Positions 16,387 to 26,075 of a DNA stretch of 64,000 nucleotides are shown here, one piece after another. The notes beneath the pieces were generated by a model. That model saw nothing but the letters and a program-made list of their open reading frames with translations. It made no database searches and was not told the DNA's origin. The first letter of the stretch is position 1. Every line of letters starts with the position of its first letter. The position numbers and the translations under genes were made by a program. The stretch spans positions 806,001-870,000 of the forward strand of contig NZ_CP102826.1 in the NCBI RefSeq assembly GCF_025643595.1, given 5' to 3'. Origin of the DNA: Saccharopolyspora rosea. GTDB lineage: Bacteria > Actinomycetota > Actinomycetes > Mycobacteriales > Pseudonocardiaceae.

Positions 16387-16446
16387 AAACGAGCGCCGGG
16401 CGGGGCGAATCGTGGTGTGGGCGCGAAGCTGCGTACTGTGGTGTGC

Positions 16447-17280
16447 GTGCAGGGCCAGCTGAGTCTTGAAGGCATTCCCGCCAGACTGGTGCGCGTGACG
16501 CCCGCCAGGCTCGCCACCTGGGCGCTGTGCAGGCGCAAGTACCGCATGACCTACCTCGACCGGCCGACGCCCTCGCGCGCGGGAGCCTGGGCGGGCAGCA
16601 CGCTCGGCGCCGTCGTGCACAACGCCCTGCGCGCCTTCTTCGAACTCCGGCCCGCGCACCGCACTCCGGAACGGGCCGCGGCGCTGGTGCGCGAGTACTG
16701 GAAGAACGACGGATTCGCCGACCGCGAGCAGGCCGCCGACTACCGGGAACGGGCGCAGCGCTGGGTCCGCGAGTACGTGGCGCGACTGGACCCCGGACTG
16801 TCGGTCGTCGCCGTCGAGCGCTGGGTGTCCGCGCCGCTCGGCACGATCATCGCCGAGGGGCGGGTGGACCGCCTCGACGACCGCGACGGTGAGCTCGTCG
16901 TCGTCGACTACAAGACCGGGCGGCACGGACTTCGCCTGGACGACGCGAAGAACTTGCTCGCGCTGGGGCTGTACGCGCTCGCGGCGCGCAAGAACCTGCA
17001 CCAGGAGTGCCACCGGGTGGAGCTGCACCACCTGCCGAGCGGGCAGGTCGCCGGGTGGGACCACACCGAGGAGTCGCTGGCCGAGCTGTTGGCGCGGGCC
17101 GAGCGGCTGGCCGGGGAACTCCAGGCCGCCACTGACGCGTTCGCGGAGTCGGGGGACGTCGAGGAACTGTTCCCGCCGCGCACCGGTCGGCACTGCTCCC
17201 AGTGCGATTTCCGCGCGCACTGCCCGGAGGGCAGGCAGGCCGCACCAGAGGTGCCGCCGTGGGCGTCACTGGGAGACTGA
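16447..17280 (+). CDS. Stand-alone RecB-like PD-(D/E)XK nuclease with Fe-S cysteine set
   Basis: 277 residues. The nuclease core is seen as AEGRVDRLDD (acidic residue), then LVVVDYKTG (D-x-K), matching motifs II/III of RecB-family exonucleases. A Cys in the N-terminal segment TWALCRRKYRMTYLDRP and three in HCSQCDFRAHC at the C-terminus form the C...CxxCx5C layout that ligates a 4Fe-4S cluster in AddB and Cas4. The start GTG 16447 lies seven bases after a TACTGT box and gives the MQGQLSLEGIPARL start seen in relatives (from memory). No helicase domain is attached. Mtb has a comparable single-domain protein (Rv2119). Confidence 0.82.
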   Translation: MQGQLSLEGIPARLVRVTPARLATWALCRRKYRMTYLDRPTPSRAGAWAGSTLGAVVHNALRAFFELRPAHRTPERAAALVREYWKNDGFADREQAADYRERAQRWVREYVARLDPGLSVVAVERWVSAPLGTIIAEGRVDRLDDRDGELVVVDYKTGRHGLRLDDAKNLLALGLYALAARKNLHQECHRVELHHLPSGQVAGWDHTEESLAELLARAERLAGELQAATDAFAESGDVEELFPPRTGRHCSQCDFRAHCPEGRQAAPEVPPWASLGD

Positions 17281-17287
17281 CGACGAC

Positions 17288-17701
17288 ATGCGACCGACAC
17301 GATCGCCCGACGACCCGATGCGCCGACCGGGCTCCCGGGACCCGCGCCGTCCGCGGGACGACCTCCACCCCGACGTGGTGGTGCGACCTCGCGCGCGGCA
17401 CGCGCGGGCCCGTCCGGTCCGCTCCAGCCGGGCCGGTACGGCGTTGCGCGGCATCACCGGATCGCTGGCGGCCGGGTCCCTGGTGCTCGGCCTCGCCCTG
17501 GTCGGAATGCAGTTCTGGGCGACCGCGCACGGGCAGGAGGGGCCCGGGCTCCCGGCGGTGATCTGGCAGGTGGTCAGCGGTCTCGTGGCCGTGGTGCTGC
17601 AGGCCGTGTCGGACCGCCGCCGCGACACCGTCGGCGGTTGGGCGCTGGTGTGCGTCCTGGTGGTCGTGTTCGGTTCGCTGTGGTTCTGGTGGTGGGCCTG
17701 A
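17288..17701 (+). CDS. Small membrane protein of unknown function
   Basis: 137 residues: an Arg/Pro/Asp-rich cytoplasmic N-terminus of about 50 residues, then three hydrophobic segments (GSLAAGSLVLGLALVGMQFW, VIWQVVSGLVAVVLQAV, WALVCVLVVVFGSLWFWWW). The ATG at 17288 is eight bases beyond the nuclease stop, so the gene probably sits in the same operon. No family recognised with certainty. It ends immediately before a GTCCGAAGTGGAC motif and a convergent gene. Confidence 0.65.
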   Translation: MRPTRSPDDPMRRPGSRDPRRPRDDLHPDVVVRPRARHARARPVRSSRAGTALRGITGSLAAGSLVLGLALVGMQFWATAHGQEGPGLPAVIWQVVSGLVAVVLQAVSDRRRDTVGGWALVCVLVVVFGSLWFWWWA

Positions 17702-17703
17702 GC

Positions 17704-17716
17704 GTCCGAAGTGGAC
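17704..17716 (+). repeat. 13-bp dispersed motif between convergent genes
   Basis: GTCCGAAGTGGAC fills the 15-base gap between two convergent stop codons. It is inside a larger imperfect dyad CTGAG...CTCAG. Confidence 0.6.
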
Positions 17717-18925
17717 TCAGCGCAGCGCGACCAGGGTGTCGCCGCGCTGTTCCAGCAGCGTCGAGCCGGCCGCGCCGAGCTGCACCGGACCCGGGTAGCC
17801 GTGCCGGTCGACCGGGATGACGCACTCCCGCGCCCCGGTCGCCGGGTCGAGCACCGCGAGACCGTCCCGGACCGGGACGAGGACCCGGCCGCCGAAGTCG
17901 ATCCCCGGGCCCAGCGCGTCCGGGACGGTCCACTGCGGGGTGAGCGTGGTCGGGTCCAGGGCCAGGGTGTCCGCGCCGGTGTGCCAGTAGACGTGCGAGC
18001 CGGTGCGGGTCGGCTCCACCTGGACGTTCCCGTGGAGGTCGGCGGGGCCGAGGTGCACCGGGTAGCGGGCGGCGATCGAACCGCCGGTGTTGTAGACCAG
18101 CACCTCGGAGCGGTCCCGGACCAGCACCGCGACCCGCTTCTCGTTCACCGCGACGACGCTCGTCTGCGTGCTGCCGAGGCCGGTGCTGAACACCTGCTCG
18201 GACTTCTCGTAGTCCTTCGGGTGGGTCTTGAGCATCGTGACCCGGTCGCCCAGCGTGGTGCCCGGGCACTTCTCGATCACGCCGATGCGCGCCTCACCGA
18301 CGGCGACCGACGAGTAGGTGCAGTCCGGGCGCTCGATGTTGTTGTCCGGGTTCTTCAGGTCGACCGGGATGCCGTACTGCTCGGTGAGCACCATGTCCGA
18401 CCGCCACGACTCGAAGGTGCGGCGGCCGGTCGCGGTGACGTAGGTGCCGTCGGAGAGCAGTCGGGTGCCGAACTCGGCGTCGGAATTGCGCTGCGGACCG
18501 CGCACGCCGGTGGCCCCGCGCAGCGACGTCACCTCGCTGCAGTTGTGCGACTTGCGGTAGACCGCGAGGGCCCGGTTCCACTCCGAGCCGACCGTGCACA
18601 GTGGAATGTCGCGGGAGTACGACCAGCTCGGCTGCCCGGTGACCGGGTCCCGGCCGACGACCTCCGAGCCCGCCCCGGTCACGACGGCCGGACCGGCCAC
18701 CACCGGGACCGGCGTGGCCGGGCTCGGCGCGCGCCACGCCTCGGTCAGCGTCGGCGGAACGGCCACCGCTGGCGGCTGCTCCGGCAGCGGTCGGGGTGCG
18801 GTCTGCGAGACCGTGGCACGCGCGTCGCTGTTGAACCACACCACCGCCGAGCCCGCGATCACGGCCGCGACCAGCACCACCGCGGCGGCGACGTCGGCTT
18901 TCGTGCGCCGTTCCGGCCGGACCAC
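17717..18925 (-). CDS. Membrane-anchored PQQ-type beta-propeller protein
   Basis: 402 residues. A single N-terminal membrane helix (about 12-31) is followed by a periplasmic/extracellular domain with repeated PQQ-like blades such as VGRDPVTGQPSWSYSRD, LALDPTTLTPQWTVPD and LAVLDPATGARECVIP. Four cysteines (LCTVGSEW, HNCSEV, DCTYSS, EKCPG) could form disulphides outside the cell. Homologues such as Mtb Rv3212 sit next to rhlE, as here. The function is unknown; blades of this type often act in envelope assembly or as interaction platforms. The gene begins 42 bases downstream of the rhlE stop on the same strand. Confidence 0.75.
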   Translation of the reverse strand: MVRPERRTKADVAAAVVLVAAVIAGSAVVWFNSDARATVSQTAPRPLPEQPPAVAVPPTLTEAWRAPSPATPVPVVAGPAVVTGAGSEVVGRDPVTGQPSWSYSRDIPLCTVGSEWNRALAVYRKSHNCSEVTSLRGATGVRGPQRNSDAEFGTRLLSDGTYVTATGRRTFESWRSDMVLTEQYGIPVDLKNPDNNIERPDCTYSSVAVGEARIGVIEKCPGTTLGDRVTMLKTHPKDYEKSEQVFSTGLGSTQTSVVAVNEKRVAVLVRDRSEVLVYNTGGSIAARYPVHLGPADLHGNVQVEPTRTGSHVYWHTGADTLALDPTTLTPQWTVPDALGPGIDFGGRVLVPVRDGLAVLDPATGARECVIPVDRHGYPGPVQLGAAGSTLLEQRGDTLVALR

Positions 18926-18967
18926 TGGCGACTCCTAGATCGGCTCTGGCGTTCCGGGCCAGCTTAG

Positions 18968-20518
<1,551 letters not shown>

Positions 20519-20998
20519 CGCGGAAACGATGTCGGGGCCGCCGCCCCCTGTCCGATCTTCGAGGCCGTCGGTGGCCTGGCTGTTGGTGAACGTCAGAATG
20601 ATCGCCTCTCTCGGTACTCGCGCGCACGCCTCCCGCAACGGGCCGATCCGTCGTGACGTCCTCCCGGCGGCGCGGCTGCGTGGTCGCGGCCGCGCGATGT
20701 GCTCGTGGTCACCGACGTGATGGTGCGCGCCTCTGTTCGCCCAGCGGTACTGGTCCAGCTGGTTCTTCCTCTCGGCGTCGGGGTGCCGCGAGCGTTCGGG
20801 GCGCTCGCGCCGGCGGTGTCCCGGGGCCGTCCCGCTCGGCCGCCCCTGGACGACCGGACCGTGACGTGGAGGGAGCCGACCCTGCGGGGAAACCGCACCG
20901 CCTGACACCGAAGCCTCCGGAGCCGAGGATACCTGTTGGCCGGTGATGGTCGTCGTGGGCGCGGCCACGGCGTGGCGCCGCCGGTTACGCTGCCTGAC
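20519..20998. other. Long rhlE leader/divergent promoter region
   Basis: About 480 bases with no protein-like ORF. The minus-strand frame stays open only because stop codons are rare at this G+C. It contains the promoter and presumably a 5' leader of rhlE plus the promoter of the divergent ferritin-like gene. Long structured leaders are common on cold-regulated DEAD-box helicase genes; no defined riboswitch motif was recognised. Confidence 0.4.
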
Positions 20999-21685
20999 AT
21001 GAGTGAGGCTGACCAGAGCGCGACGCTGTCCGGTGGTGCCGACGAACGCTACGAGGAGGGCGTGGTCGACCTGCTCGCGGCCCTGGCCTACGGGGAGCTG
21101 TCGGCTTTCGATCGTCTCGCCGAGGACGCGCGGACCGCGCCCACGCTGACCGGGCGGGCGGCCCTGGCCAGCATGGCGGCAGCGGAGATCGGGCACTACA
21201 AGCTGCTCGAACAGCACCTCGCGAGCCGGGGCGTGGCGGTGGACGAGGTGATGCAGCCGTTCGCCGCGCCGTTCGACGACTTCAACGCGTCCACGGCGCC
21301 GCACTCGTGGCTGGAGTCGCTGGTCAAGGCGTACGTGGGTGACGGTCTGGCGGCCGACTTCTACCGCGAGGTCGCCGAGTGGCTCGACCCGACGACGCGG
21401 CAGCTGGTGCTGGCGGTGCTGGCCGACACCGGGCACTCCGCGTTCGCCGAGCGCGAGGTGCAGGCGGCCTGCGAGCAGGACCGCACGCTCCGGGACAAGC
21501 TCACGCTGTGGGGCCGGCGGCTGCTCGGGGAGGCCATGACGCAGGCGCAGCGGGTGGTGGCCGAGCGGGACGCGCTCGCCGAGCTGATCATCAAGGGCTC
21601 CGGCGACCTCACCGGCATCGCCGCGATGTTCCGCCGACTGCAGAACAACCACACCAAGCGGATGGGCCGGCTCGGCCTGGGCTGA
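20999..21685 (+). CDS. Ferritin-like fold protein (Rv3210c family)
   Basis: 228 residues, all helical. [11 protein letters not shown] and [20 protein letters not shown] give the first metal-type E...ExxH pattern; [15 protein letters not shown] and [14 protein letters not shown] could give the second, related to the tRNA-hydroxylase/ferritin-like group. The family has a divergent di-metal site and its reaction is unknown. A TTACGCT box ends seven bases before the ATG, pointing to a leaderless message. It stands between rhlE and DUF3107, as in Mtb. Confidence 0.75.
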   Translation: MSEADQSATLSGGADERYEEGVVDLLAALAYGELSAFDRLAEDARTAPTLTGRAALASMAAAEIGHYKLLEQHLASRGVAVDEVMQPFAAPFDDFNASTAPHSWLESLVKAYVGDGLAADFYREVAEWLDPTTRQLVLAVLADTGHSAFAEREVQAACEQDRTLRDKLTLWGRRLLGEAMTQAQRVVAERDALAELIIKGSGDLTGIAAMFRRLQNNHTKRMGRLGLG

Positions 21686-21724
21686 TCAGAGCCTGTCTTT
21701 GAACTTGGTTCCGGCGGGGCGTGG

Positions 21725-21812
21725 TAAGCGGCGTCAGCCGCTTTCTCTTTCGGTGAGCGGTCTCGCAACCGGCACCGCCGCTGAGGTTCCGCTCCCGGCA
21801 CCGCCACGCACA
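21725..21812 (+). repeat. Dispersed terminator-bearing repeat, copy A
   Basis: 88 bp. It starts with TAAGCGGC-GTCA-GCCGCTT followed by a T-rich tail, a hairpin terminator for the ferritin-like gene 40 bases upstream, and continues with GGTGAGCGGTCTCGCAACC. Compared with copy B (31314-31375) it differs by one base over 62 positions and contains an extra 26-bp block ending GGCACCGCC that duplicates its own flank. Confidence 0.75.
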
Positions 21813-21918
21813 ACGAGTTCGAAGACGGGCTCTGAGGCGCGGTGTTGGCGCCGGTGGTGAGCGGGCTGGGATAGCCTGGCCGCATCCATCTGAGTTCGAG
21901 TTCCAACGGAGGTTCGGC

Positions 21919-22146
21919 GTGGAGGTCAAGATCGGCGTCGTGGACAGCCCGCGTGAGCTGACGATCGCCAGCGGACAGTCCCCCGAGCAGGTCGAGTCGC
22001 TGGTCGCCGACGCGCTGAAGAACGCTGACGGCGTGCTGGCCCTGACCGACGAGAAGGGCCGCCGGTTCATCGTGCCGTCCGGCAAGGTGGCCTACGTGGA
22101 GATCGGGGCGTCGGAGGCGCCGCGCGTCGGCTTCGGCGTGGGCTGA
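21919..22146 (+). CDS. DUF3107 protein (TB9.4 family)
   Basis: 75 residues: MEVKIGVVDSPRELTIASGQ through KVAYVEIGASEAPRVGFG, the complete DUF3107 pattern. Mtb TB9.4 (Rv3208A) is the counterpart and is also near a TetR gene and rhlE. It is a small soluble alpha/beta protein of unknown function. GTG start with GGAGG about seven bases upstream. A strong hairpin follows. Confidence 0.88.
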   Translation: MEVKIGVVDSPRELTIASGQSPEQVESLVADALKNADGVLALTDEKGRRFIVPSGKVAYVEIGASEAPRVGFGVG

Positions 22147-22190
22147 GCGTCCAAGCGTGCGCGGGGCGGACGACCGTCCCGCGATCGTGG

Positions 22191-22228
22191 CGGAGGGCGT
22201 TCCGGGAGCGGTCCCGGGACGCCCTCCG
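22191..22228. terminator. Strong bidirectional terminator
   Basis: CGGAGGGCGT / ACGCCCTCCG outer stem plus CCGGGA / TCCCGG inner stem with a GCGG loop and one T-G pair, 17 pairs in all, between convergent DUF3107 and DUF4873 genes. Confidence 0.8.
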
Positions 22229-22233
22229 TCGTC

Positions 22234-22551
22234 TCAGCGCAGGTCCGCTTCGGTGAGCACGGGGAACGGCGGTCGTCCGACACCGGTGATCCGGTAGCGG
22301 CCCCACGGGTCCGGGTCGGACAGCGTGCCGACCGCCTCGCCCTGCGGTGTGCGCAACACCACGTCCTTCTTCCGGCCGTCGGCGAGCTCGCGCACCTCGT
22401 CGTGCGCCGCGACCCGGCCGTACCAGTGGAACCTGCCGTCGATGGGCTGGAAGTGCCCGCGCAACACCACGTCGACGGAGATCTCGCGATCTTCGGTCGA
22501 CACCGTCGCCCGGCCCCGGTAGTCGTCCTCGTCGTGGTCGTGCTCCTGCAT
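22234..22551 (-). CDS. DUF4873 protein
   Basis: 105 residues. The core reads DYRGRATVSTEDREISVDVVLRGHFQPIDGRFHWYGRVA, matching DUF4873, a small beta-rich domain found alone or fused to monooxygenases in actinobacteria. The start has a His/Asp-rich segment (EHDHDEDDY). ATG 22551 with AAGGAG upstream. It lies 11 bases after the TetR stop on the same strand and is probably co-transcribed, so it may belong to the oxygenase system controlled by that regulator. Confidence 0.78.
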   Translation of the reverse strand: MQEHDHDEDDYRGRATVSTEDREISVDVVLRGHFQPIDGRFHWYGRVAAHDEVRELADGRKKDVVLRTPQGEAVGTLSDPDPWGRYRITGVGRPPFPVLTEADLR

Positions 22552-22562
22552 CGGGCGCTCCT

Positions 22563-23321
22563 TCAGTTGCCGGTGGCTTCGGTACCGGTGTCGTCGGCGA
22601 CCAGGCGGAGCCCGCTGTCGCCGTCGAGTTCGAGCGGTTCGTCCGGGTCGATCACGATGTCCGCCGCCCGCAGCACGCCGTCGATCGCGTACCAGATGAT
22701 CTGCGCCAGGTAGGCGGTGAGGTCGCCGCGGCTCATCGACTGGCGCTCCAGCCACCAGTCACCGCTGGCCTGCACCATGCCGACCAGGCCGTGGCTCCAC
22801 GCCTCCACGCCTCCGGAGTCGAGGCCGAGCATCCGCATGTACTCGCCGAGGATGCGCGACAGCGAGTTGGCGATCACGGTCTTCTCCGCCGACACCGGGT
22901 CGGCGCGGACCGGCTTGTCGGCGAAGGTCCGCTGCACCACGAACCGGTACAGGTCCGGGTACTGCTCGATGGTGCCCAGGTAGGCGTCGATCAGGCGGTG
23001 GATGCGCTGGTTGGGGCTGCCGCTCTCGGCCAGCAGCGGTCGCAGCCGCTCCATCAGCAGCTCGGTGCCCCACTCGCCGACGGCCACGTACAGGTCGCTC
23101 TTGTCGCTGAAGTGCCGGTACAGGACCGGCTTGCTGACCCCGGCCTCGGCCGCGATGTCGTCCATGCCGACCTCGGCGCCGTGCTTGCCGATCGCGCGCA
23201 CCGCGGCGTCCACGAACTCGGCGCGCCGGGCGCGGCGGTGCTCGCGCCAGCGCTCCCGCCGCGCGTCGCCTCGGGGGTTCTGCTGCGCAGCGGTCTTGAC
23301 AGGGCGAGAGATGTCGCTCAC
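22563..23321 (-). CDS. TetR-family repressor, likely regulator of the divergent oxygenase operon
   Basis: 252 residues. A charged N-terminal arm is followed by the HTH (MDDIAAEAGVSKPVLYRHFSDKSDLY, about residues 55-80) and a long ligand-binding helical domain. GTG 23321 is the start; upstream in-frame codons would run through the operator region and are not credible. It is transcribed away from the di-iron oxygenase gene 74 bases apart, with palindromic elements in between, the classical arrangement of a TetR repressor controlling its divergent neighbour. The ligand is unknown, perhaps an aromatic or acyl compound handled by the oxygenase and hydrolase. Confidence 0.85.
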   Translation of the reverse strand: MSDISRPVKTAAQQNPRGDARRERWREHRRARRAEFVDAAVRAIGKHGAEVGMDDIAAEAGVSKPVLYRHFSDKSDLYVAVGEWGTELLMERLRPLLAESGSPNQRIHRLIDAYLGTIEQYPDLYRFVVQRTFADKPVRADPVSAEKTVIANSLSRILGEYMRMLGLDSGGVEAWSHGLVGMVQASGDWWLERQSMSRGDLTAYLAQIIWYAIDGVLRAADIVIDPDEPLELDGDSGLRLVADDTGTEATGN

Positions 23322-23331
23322 GCTACCCAAG

Positions 23332-23352
23332 GTAACTGTTACTGGAAGTAAC
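23332..23352. promoter_or_regulatory. TetR operator candidate
   Basis: GTAAC-T-GTTAC-TGGAA-GTAAC: two overlapping palindromes, GTAACTGTTAC and GTTACTGGAAGTAAC, 11 bases upstream of the TetR start and overlapping the divergent promoter region. A/T content is far above the surroundings. Confidence 0.65.
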
Positions 23353-23394
23353 ATGCAATATGCGTCTGCGGCAGCTCGAAGGGGAGATGGCCGG

Positions 23395-24294
23395 ATGAGC
23401 AGGGCCCTGCAGGTCAACGACCGGGAGAAGACCGCGGCACGGCTGCTGAGGTCGTCCGCCAAGAACAGCTACGACCCCGAGGTCGACGTCGACTGGGACG
23501 CCCCCCTGGCGGAGGGCAAGCCCTACATCCCGTTCAAGCGCAGCTCGCTGTACGGCACCGAGTACTGGGACCGGCTCACCGAGGAGCAGCGGGTCGAGCT
23601 GACCAAGCACGAGTTCGCCAGCATCGCCTCCAACGGGCTGTGGTTCGAGGTCCTGCTGATGCAGATGCTGCTCAAGCAGTTCTACGACTCCGATCCGCGC
23701 AGCAACCACGCGCAGTACGCGCTCACCGAGATCGCCGACGAGTGCCGCCACTCGACCATGTTCGGCAAGGCGGTGGACCGGATCGGCGCACCCGCCTACG
23801 GGCCGGTGCCGCTGCTGCACCTGGGCGGCCGATTCCTGCCCGCGACGCTGAAGGGCCCGTCCGCGTACGCCTCGATCCTCGTCGCCGAGGAGATCCTGGA
23901 CCGCTTCCAGCGGGACCAGATGTACGACGAGGACGTCCAGCCGCTGGTCCGCATGGTCAACCGGATCCACGTGCTGGAAGAGGCCCGGCACGTCACCTTC
24001 GCCCGCGAGGAGGTGGTCCGGTTGATGGCGAAGTGCAACGCCGCGGAGCGCGCCTACCACCAGTACTGGACGGCGCTGGTCTCCTACTGCATCTGCTACA
24101 GCCTGATCAACCCCCGCGTCTACAAGGCCGTCGGCCTGCGCCCGCGCGACGCGCACCGGGCGGCGTGGGAGAACCCGCACTTCCAGGACACGCTGCACTG
24201 GGGCGGCGAGAAGATCATGGCGTTCCTGCGCGAGGCCGGGCTGGTCGGCAAGCCCGGTATGCGCTGGTGGAGGAAGGCGTTCCTGGTCCGATGA
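23395..24294 (+). CDS. AurF-type di-iron oxygenase
   Basis: 299 residues with the helical AurF (p-aminobenzoate N-oxygenase) pattern: KHEFASIASNGLWFEVLL, ALTEIADECRHSTMFGKAV (ExxH), SILVAEEILDRFQRD and HVLEEARHVTFAREEV (ExxH), giving a full carboxylate/His di-iron set. Known relatives oxidise aryl amines or alkanes and acyl chains; the substrate is not evident. ATG 23395 with GGGGAG upstream. Its stop overlaps the alpha/beta-hydrolase start by four bases, so the two enzymes are coupled and may act in sequence. A divergent TetR gene with an operator lies upstream. Confidence 0.82.
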   Translation: MSRALQVNDREKTAARLLRSSAKNSYDPEVDVDWDAPLAEGKPYIPFKRSSLYGTEYWDRLTEEQRVELTKHEFASIASNGLWFEVLLMQMLLKQFYDSDPRSNHAQYALTEIADECRHSTMFGKAVDRIGAPAYGPVPLLHLGGRFLPATLKGPSAYASILVAEEILDRFQRDQMYDEDVQPLVRMVNRIHVLEEARHVTFAREEVVRLMAKCNAAERAYHQYWTALVSYCICYSLINPRVYKAVGLRPRDAHRAAWENPHFQDTLHWGGEKIMAFLREAGLVGKPGMRWWRKAFLVR

Positions 24295-25220
24295 AACTCG
24301 ACACCGCACCGATCACCGAGTTCACCACCAGCGACGGCACCCGGCTGCGCGTCGTGGTGGACGGCCCCGCGGACGCGCCGGTCACCGTGCTGTTCGTGCA
24401 CGGCTGGGCGCTGACCAGGCACGCCTGGGAGCGGGTGGCGACCGGCCTGCCGAAGGCGGCCGACGTGCCGGTCCGCACGCTGCGCTTCGACCTGCGCGGC
24501 CACGGCGAGAGCGACCCGGCGCCGCCGGGGAGCGCGCACATCGCCCGGTGCGCCGACGACGTGGCGGAGCTGATCACCGAGCTGGTCGCGGACGGCCCGC
24601 TGGTGCTCGCCGGGCATTCCATGGGCGGCATGACGATCATGGCGCTGGCCGAGCGGCACCCGGAGCTGTTCGACGCGCGGGTGGCCGCGGTCGCCCTGGT
24701 GGGGACCTCCGGTGGCGATCTGGTGGCGCCCGACCTGGGACTGCCGCGGCCAGTGGCCGCGCTGGTCAACCGGGTCGAGCGGGTGGTCCGCAGGCGGCTC
24801 GCCGTCGCACGCGGGCGCCGGTTCAGCCCGCAGGCCGGACCGCTGCGGCCGGGGCTGCGGTGGCTGCTGTTCGGCACCGACCCGGACCCCGCCGACGTGG
24901 CGGCGACCGCCGAGTGGGTCGCCGGCTGCCACCCGGCGAACATGGCCGGGTTCCGCGAGTCGCTCGCCGCGCACGACCGGATCCGCGTGCTGGAGGCGCT
25001 GCGCGCCAAGCCGACGGTGATCGCCGCCGGGCTCGACGACCGCCTCTGCCCGCTCCCGCACGCGCGGCGGATCGCCGATGCGGTCCCGGAGGCGGAGCTG
25101 CTGCTCTACGCGGGGGCCGGGCACATGCTGCCGTTGGAGCGCGCCGGCGAGATCACGTCCAGGATCGGTCGCCTGGTCACGACCGCGGCCGAACGGGCTC
25201 AGGGCGTGTCGGTCCGGTGA
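24291..25220 (+). CDS. Alpha/beta-fold hydrolase
   Basis: 309 residues. FVHGWALTRHAWE carries the HG oxyanion motif, GHSMGG (about residues 109-114) the nucleophile Ser, LDDRLCPLPHA the acid region and GAGHMLPLE the catalytic His, so the triad is complete. ATG 24291 overlaps the oxygenase stop (ATGA). Likely an esterase, lactonase or C-C hydrolase working on the oxygenase product, by context only. A strong terminator follows. Confidence 0.85.
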   Translation: MKLDTAPITEFTTSDGTRLRVVVDGPADAPVTVLFVHGWALTRHAWERVATGLPKAADVPVRTLRFDLRGHGESDPAPPGSAHIARCADDVAELITELVADGPLVLAGHSMGGMTIMALAERHPELFDARVAAVALVGTSGGDLVAPDLGLPRPVAALVNRVERVVRRRLAVARGRRFSPQAGPLRPGLRWLLFGTDPDPADVAATAEWVAGCHPANMAGFRESLAAHDRIRVLEALRAKPTVIAAGLDDRLCPLPHARRIADAVPEAELLLYAGAGHMLPLERAGEITSRIGRLVTTAAERAQGVSVR

Positions 25221-25227
25221 GCGGCGC

Positions 25228-25260
25228 AGGCCGGGAGGGCGGCGCGTTCCCTCCCGGCCT
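25228..25260. terminator. Bidirectional terminator between hydrolase and TetR
   Basis: AGGCCGGGAGGG / CCCTCCCGGCCT, perfect 12-bp stem with a 9-base loop, between convergent genes. Confidence 0.8.
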
Positions 25261-25266
25261 CGCCCG

Positions 25267-25884
25267 TCACGACTGGAGGGGGAAGCCCGCCAGCCCCTTC
25301 CAGGCCAGCGTGGACATCAGGTTCACCGCTTCCTCGCGGGGAATGGACCGCTGCTCGTCCAGCCAGTAGCGAGCGGTGACGTGGCTGAGGCCGACCAGGC
25401 CGACCGCGAGCAGCCGGGCGCGGTCGGCGTCGAGCCCGGCATCGGCGGTGACCGCCTCGGCCACCGCGTCGATGCAGCTGGACAGGGCGGACTCGACGGC
25501 TTTCTCCACCGCCGGCTCGCCGCGCAGGTCGGACTCGAAGACCAGCCGGAACGCCTGGCCCTCGCCGTCGACGAACTCGTAGAGCGCGCCGACCGCCGCC
25601 CGCACCCGCTGCTTGTTGTCCGGAGTGGACTCGATGGCCTGCCGGACGCGGCGGACCAGGTCGTTGCCGTGCGTCTCCAGCAGTGCGAGGTAGAGCTCCA
25701 GCTTGCCCGGGAAGTGCTGGTAGAGGACCGGTTTGCTGACCCCTGCGCGCTCGGCGATGTCGTCCATCGCCGCCGCGTGGTACCCGTTGTGCACGAACAC
25801 GTGCTGCGCGGCCTCCAGCAGCTGCGCCCGGCGTGCGTCGCGGGGCAGCCGGACCCCCCGGCTCGGCTGCGCGGTCTCGGTCAT
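25267..25884 (-). CDS. TetR-family regulator (Rv3208-like)
   Basis: 205 residues. HTH in AAMDDIAERAGVSKPVLYQHFPGKLELY (about 40-67), nearly the same recognition helix as the other TetR at 22563, so the two may bind related sites. The ligand domain ends with LAWKGLAGFPL. ATG 25884 follows GGAGG by five bases; a GTG four codons upstream overlaps that site and is less likely. The Mtb counterpart Rv3208 sits next to DUF3107, here separated by the oxygenase operon, which looks like an insertion. A coding copy of the 13-bp motif (GTCCGGAGTGGAC) occurs at 25618. Confidence 0.83.
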   Translation of the reverse strand: MTETAQPSRGVRLPRDARRAQLLEAAQHVFVHNGYHAAAMDDIAERAGVSKPVLYQHFPGKLELYLALLETHGNDLVRRVRQAIESTPDNKQRVRAAVGALYEFVDGEGQAFRLVFESDLRGEPAVEKAVESALSSCIDAVAEAVTADAGLDADRARLLAVGLVGLSHVTARYWLDEQRSIPREEAVNLMSTLAWKGLAGFPLQS

Positions 25885-26075
25885 CCTCGCCTCCACCCGG
25901 TTCCTTCCCTGTCGGGGGCCGCGGGGCGACCCCGGGCATCATGACTCTACTCGCCGGTAGACGCACGCACCGACTCCCGCCCGCCCGTCGCCCGACCGCG
26001 GCCCGACCGCCACCCCCCCCACGGAGGCGCTGCGCGCCGCGCTGCTGGTTTGGTCCGGGCGGCATCCTGTAAGTC

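Noticed and set aside
15496..17220. A 574-codon minus-strand frame
   Set aside because: Antisense to the PHP and RecB-like genes, both of which carry clear catalytic motifs.
16447..17280. Cas4 or part of a CRISPR system
   Set aside because: The Fe-S nuclease layout is similar, but there is no cas1/cas2, no array and no repeats; length and context fit the stand-alone RecB-like family.
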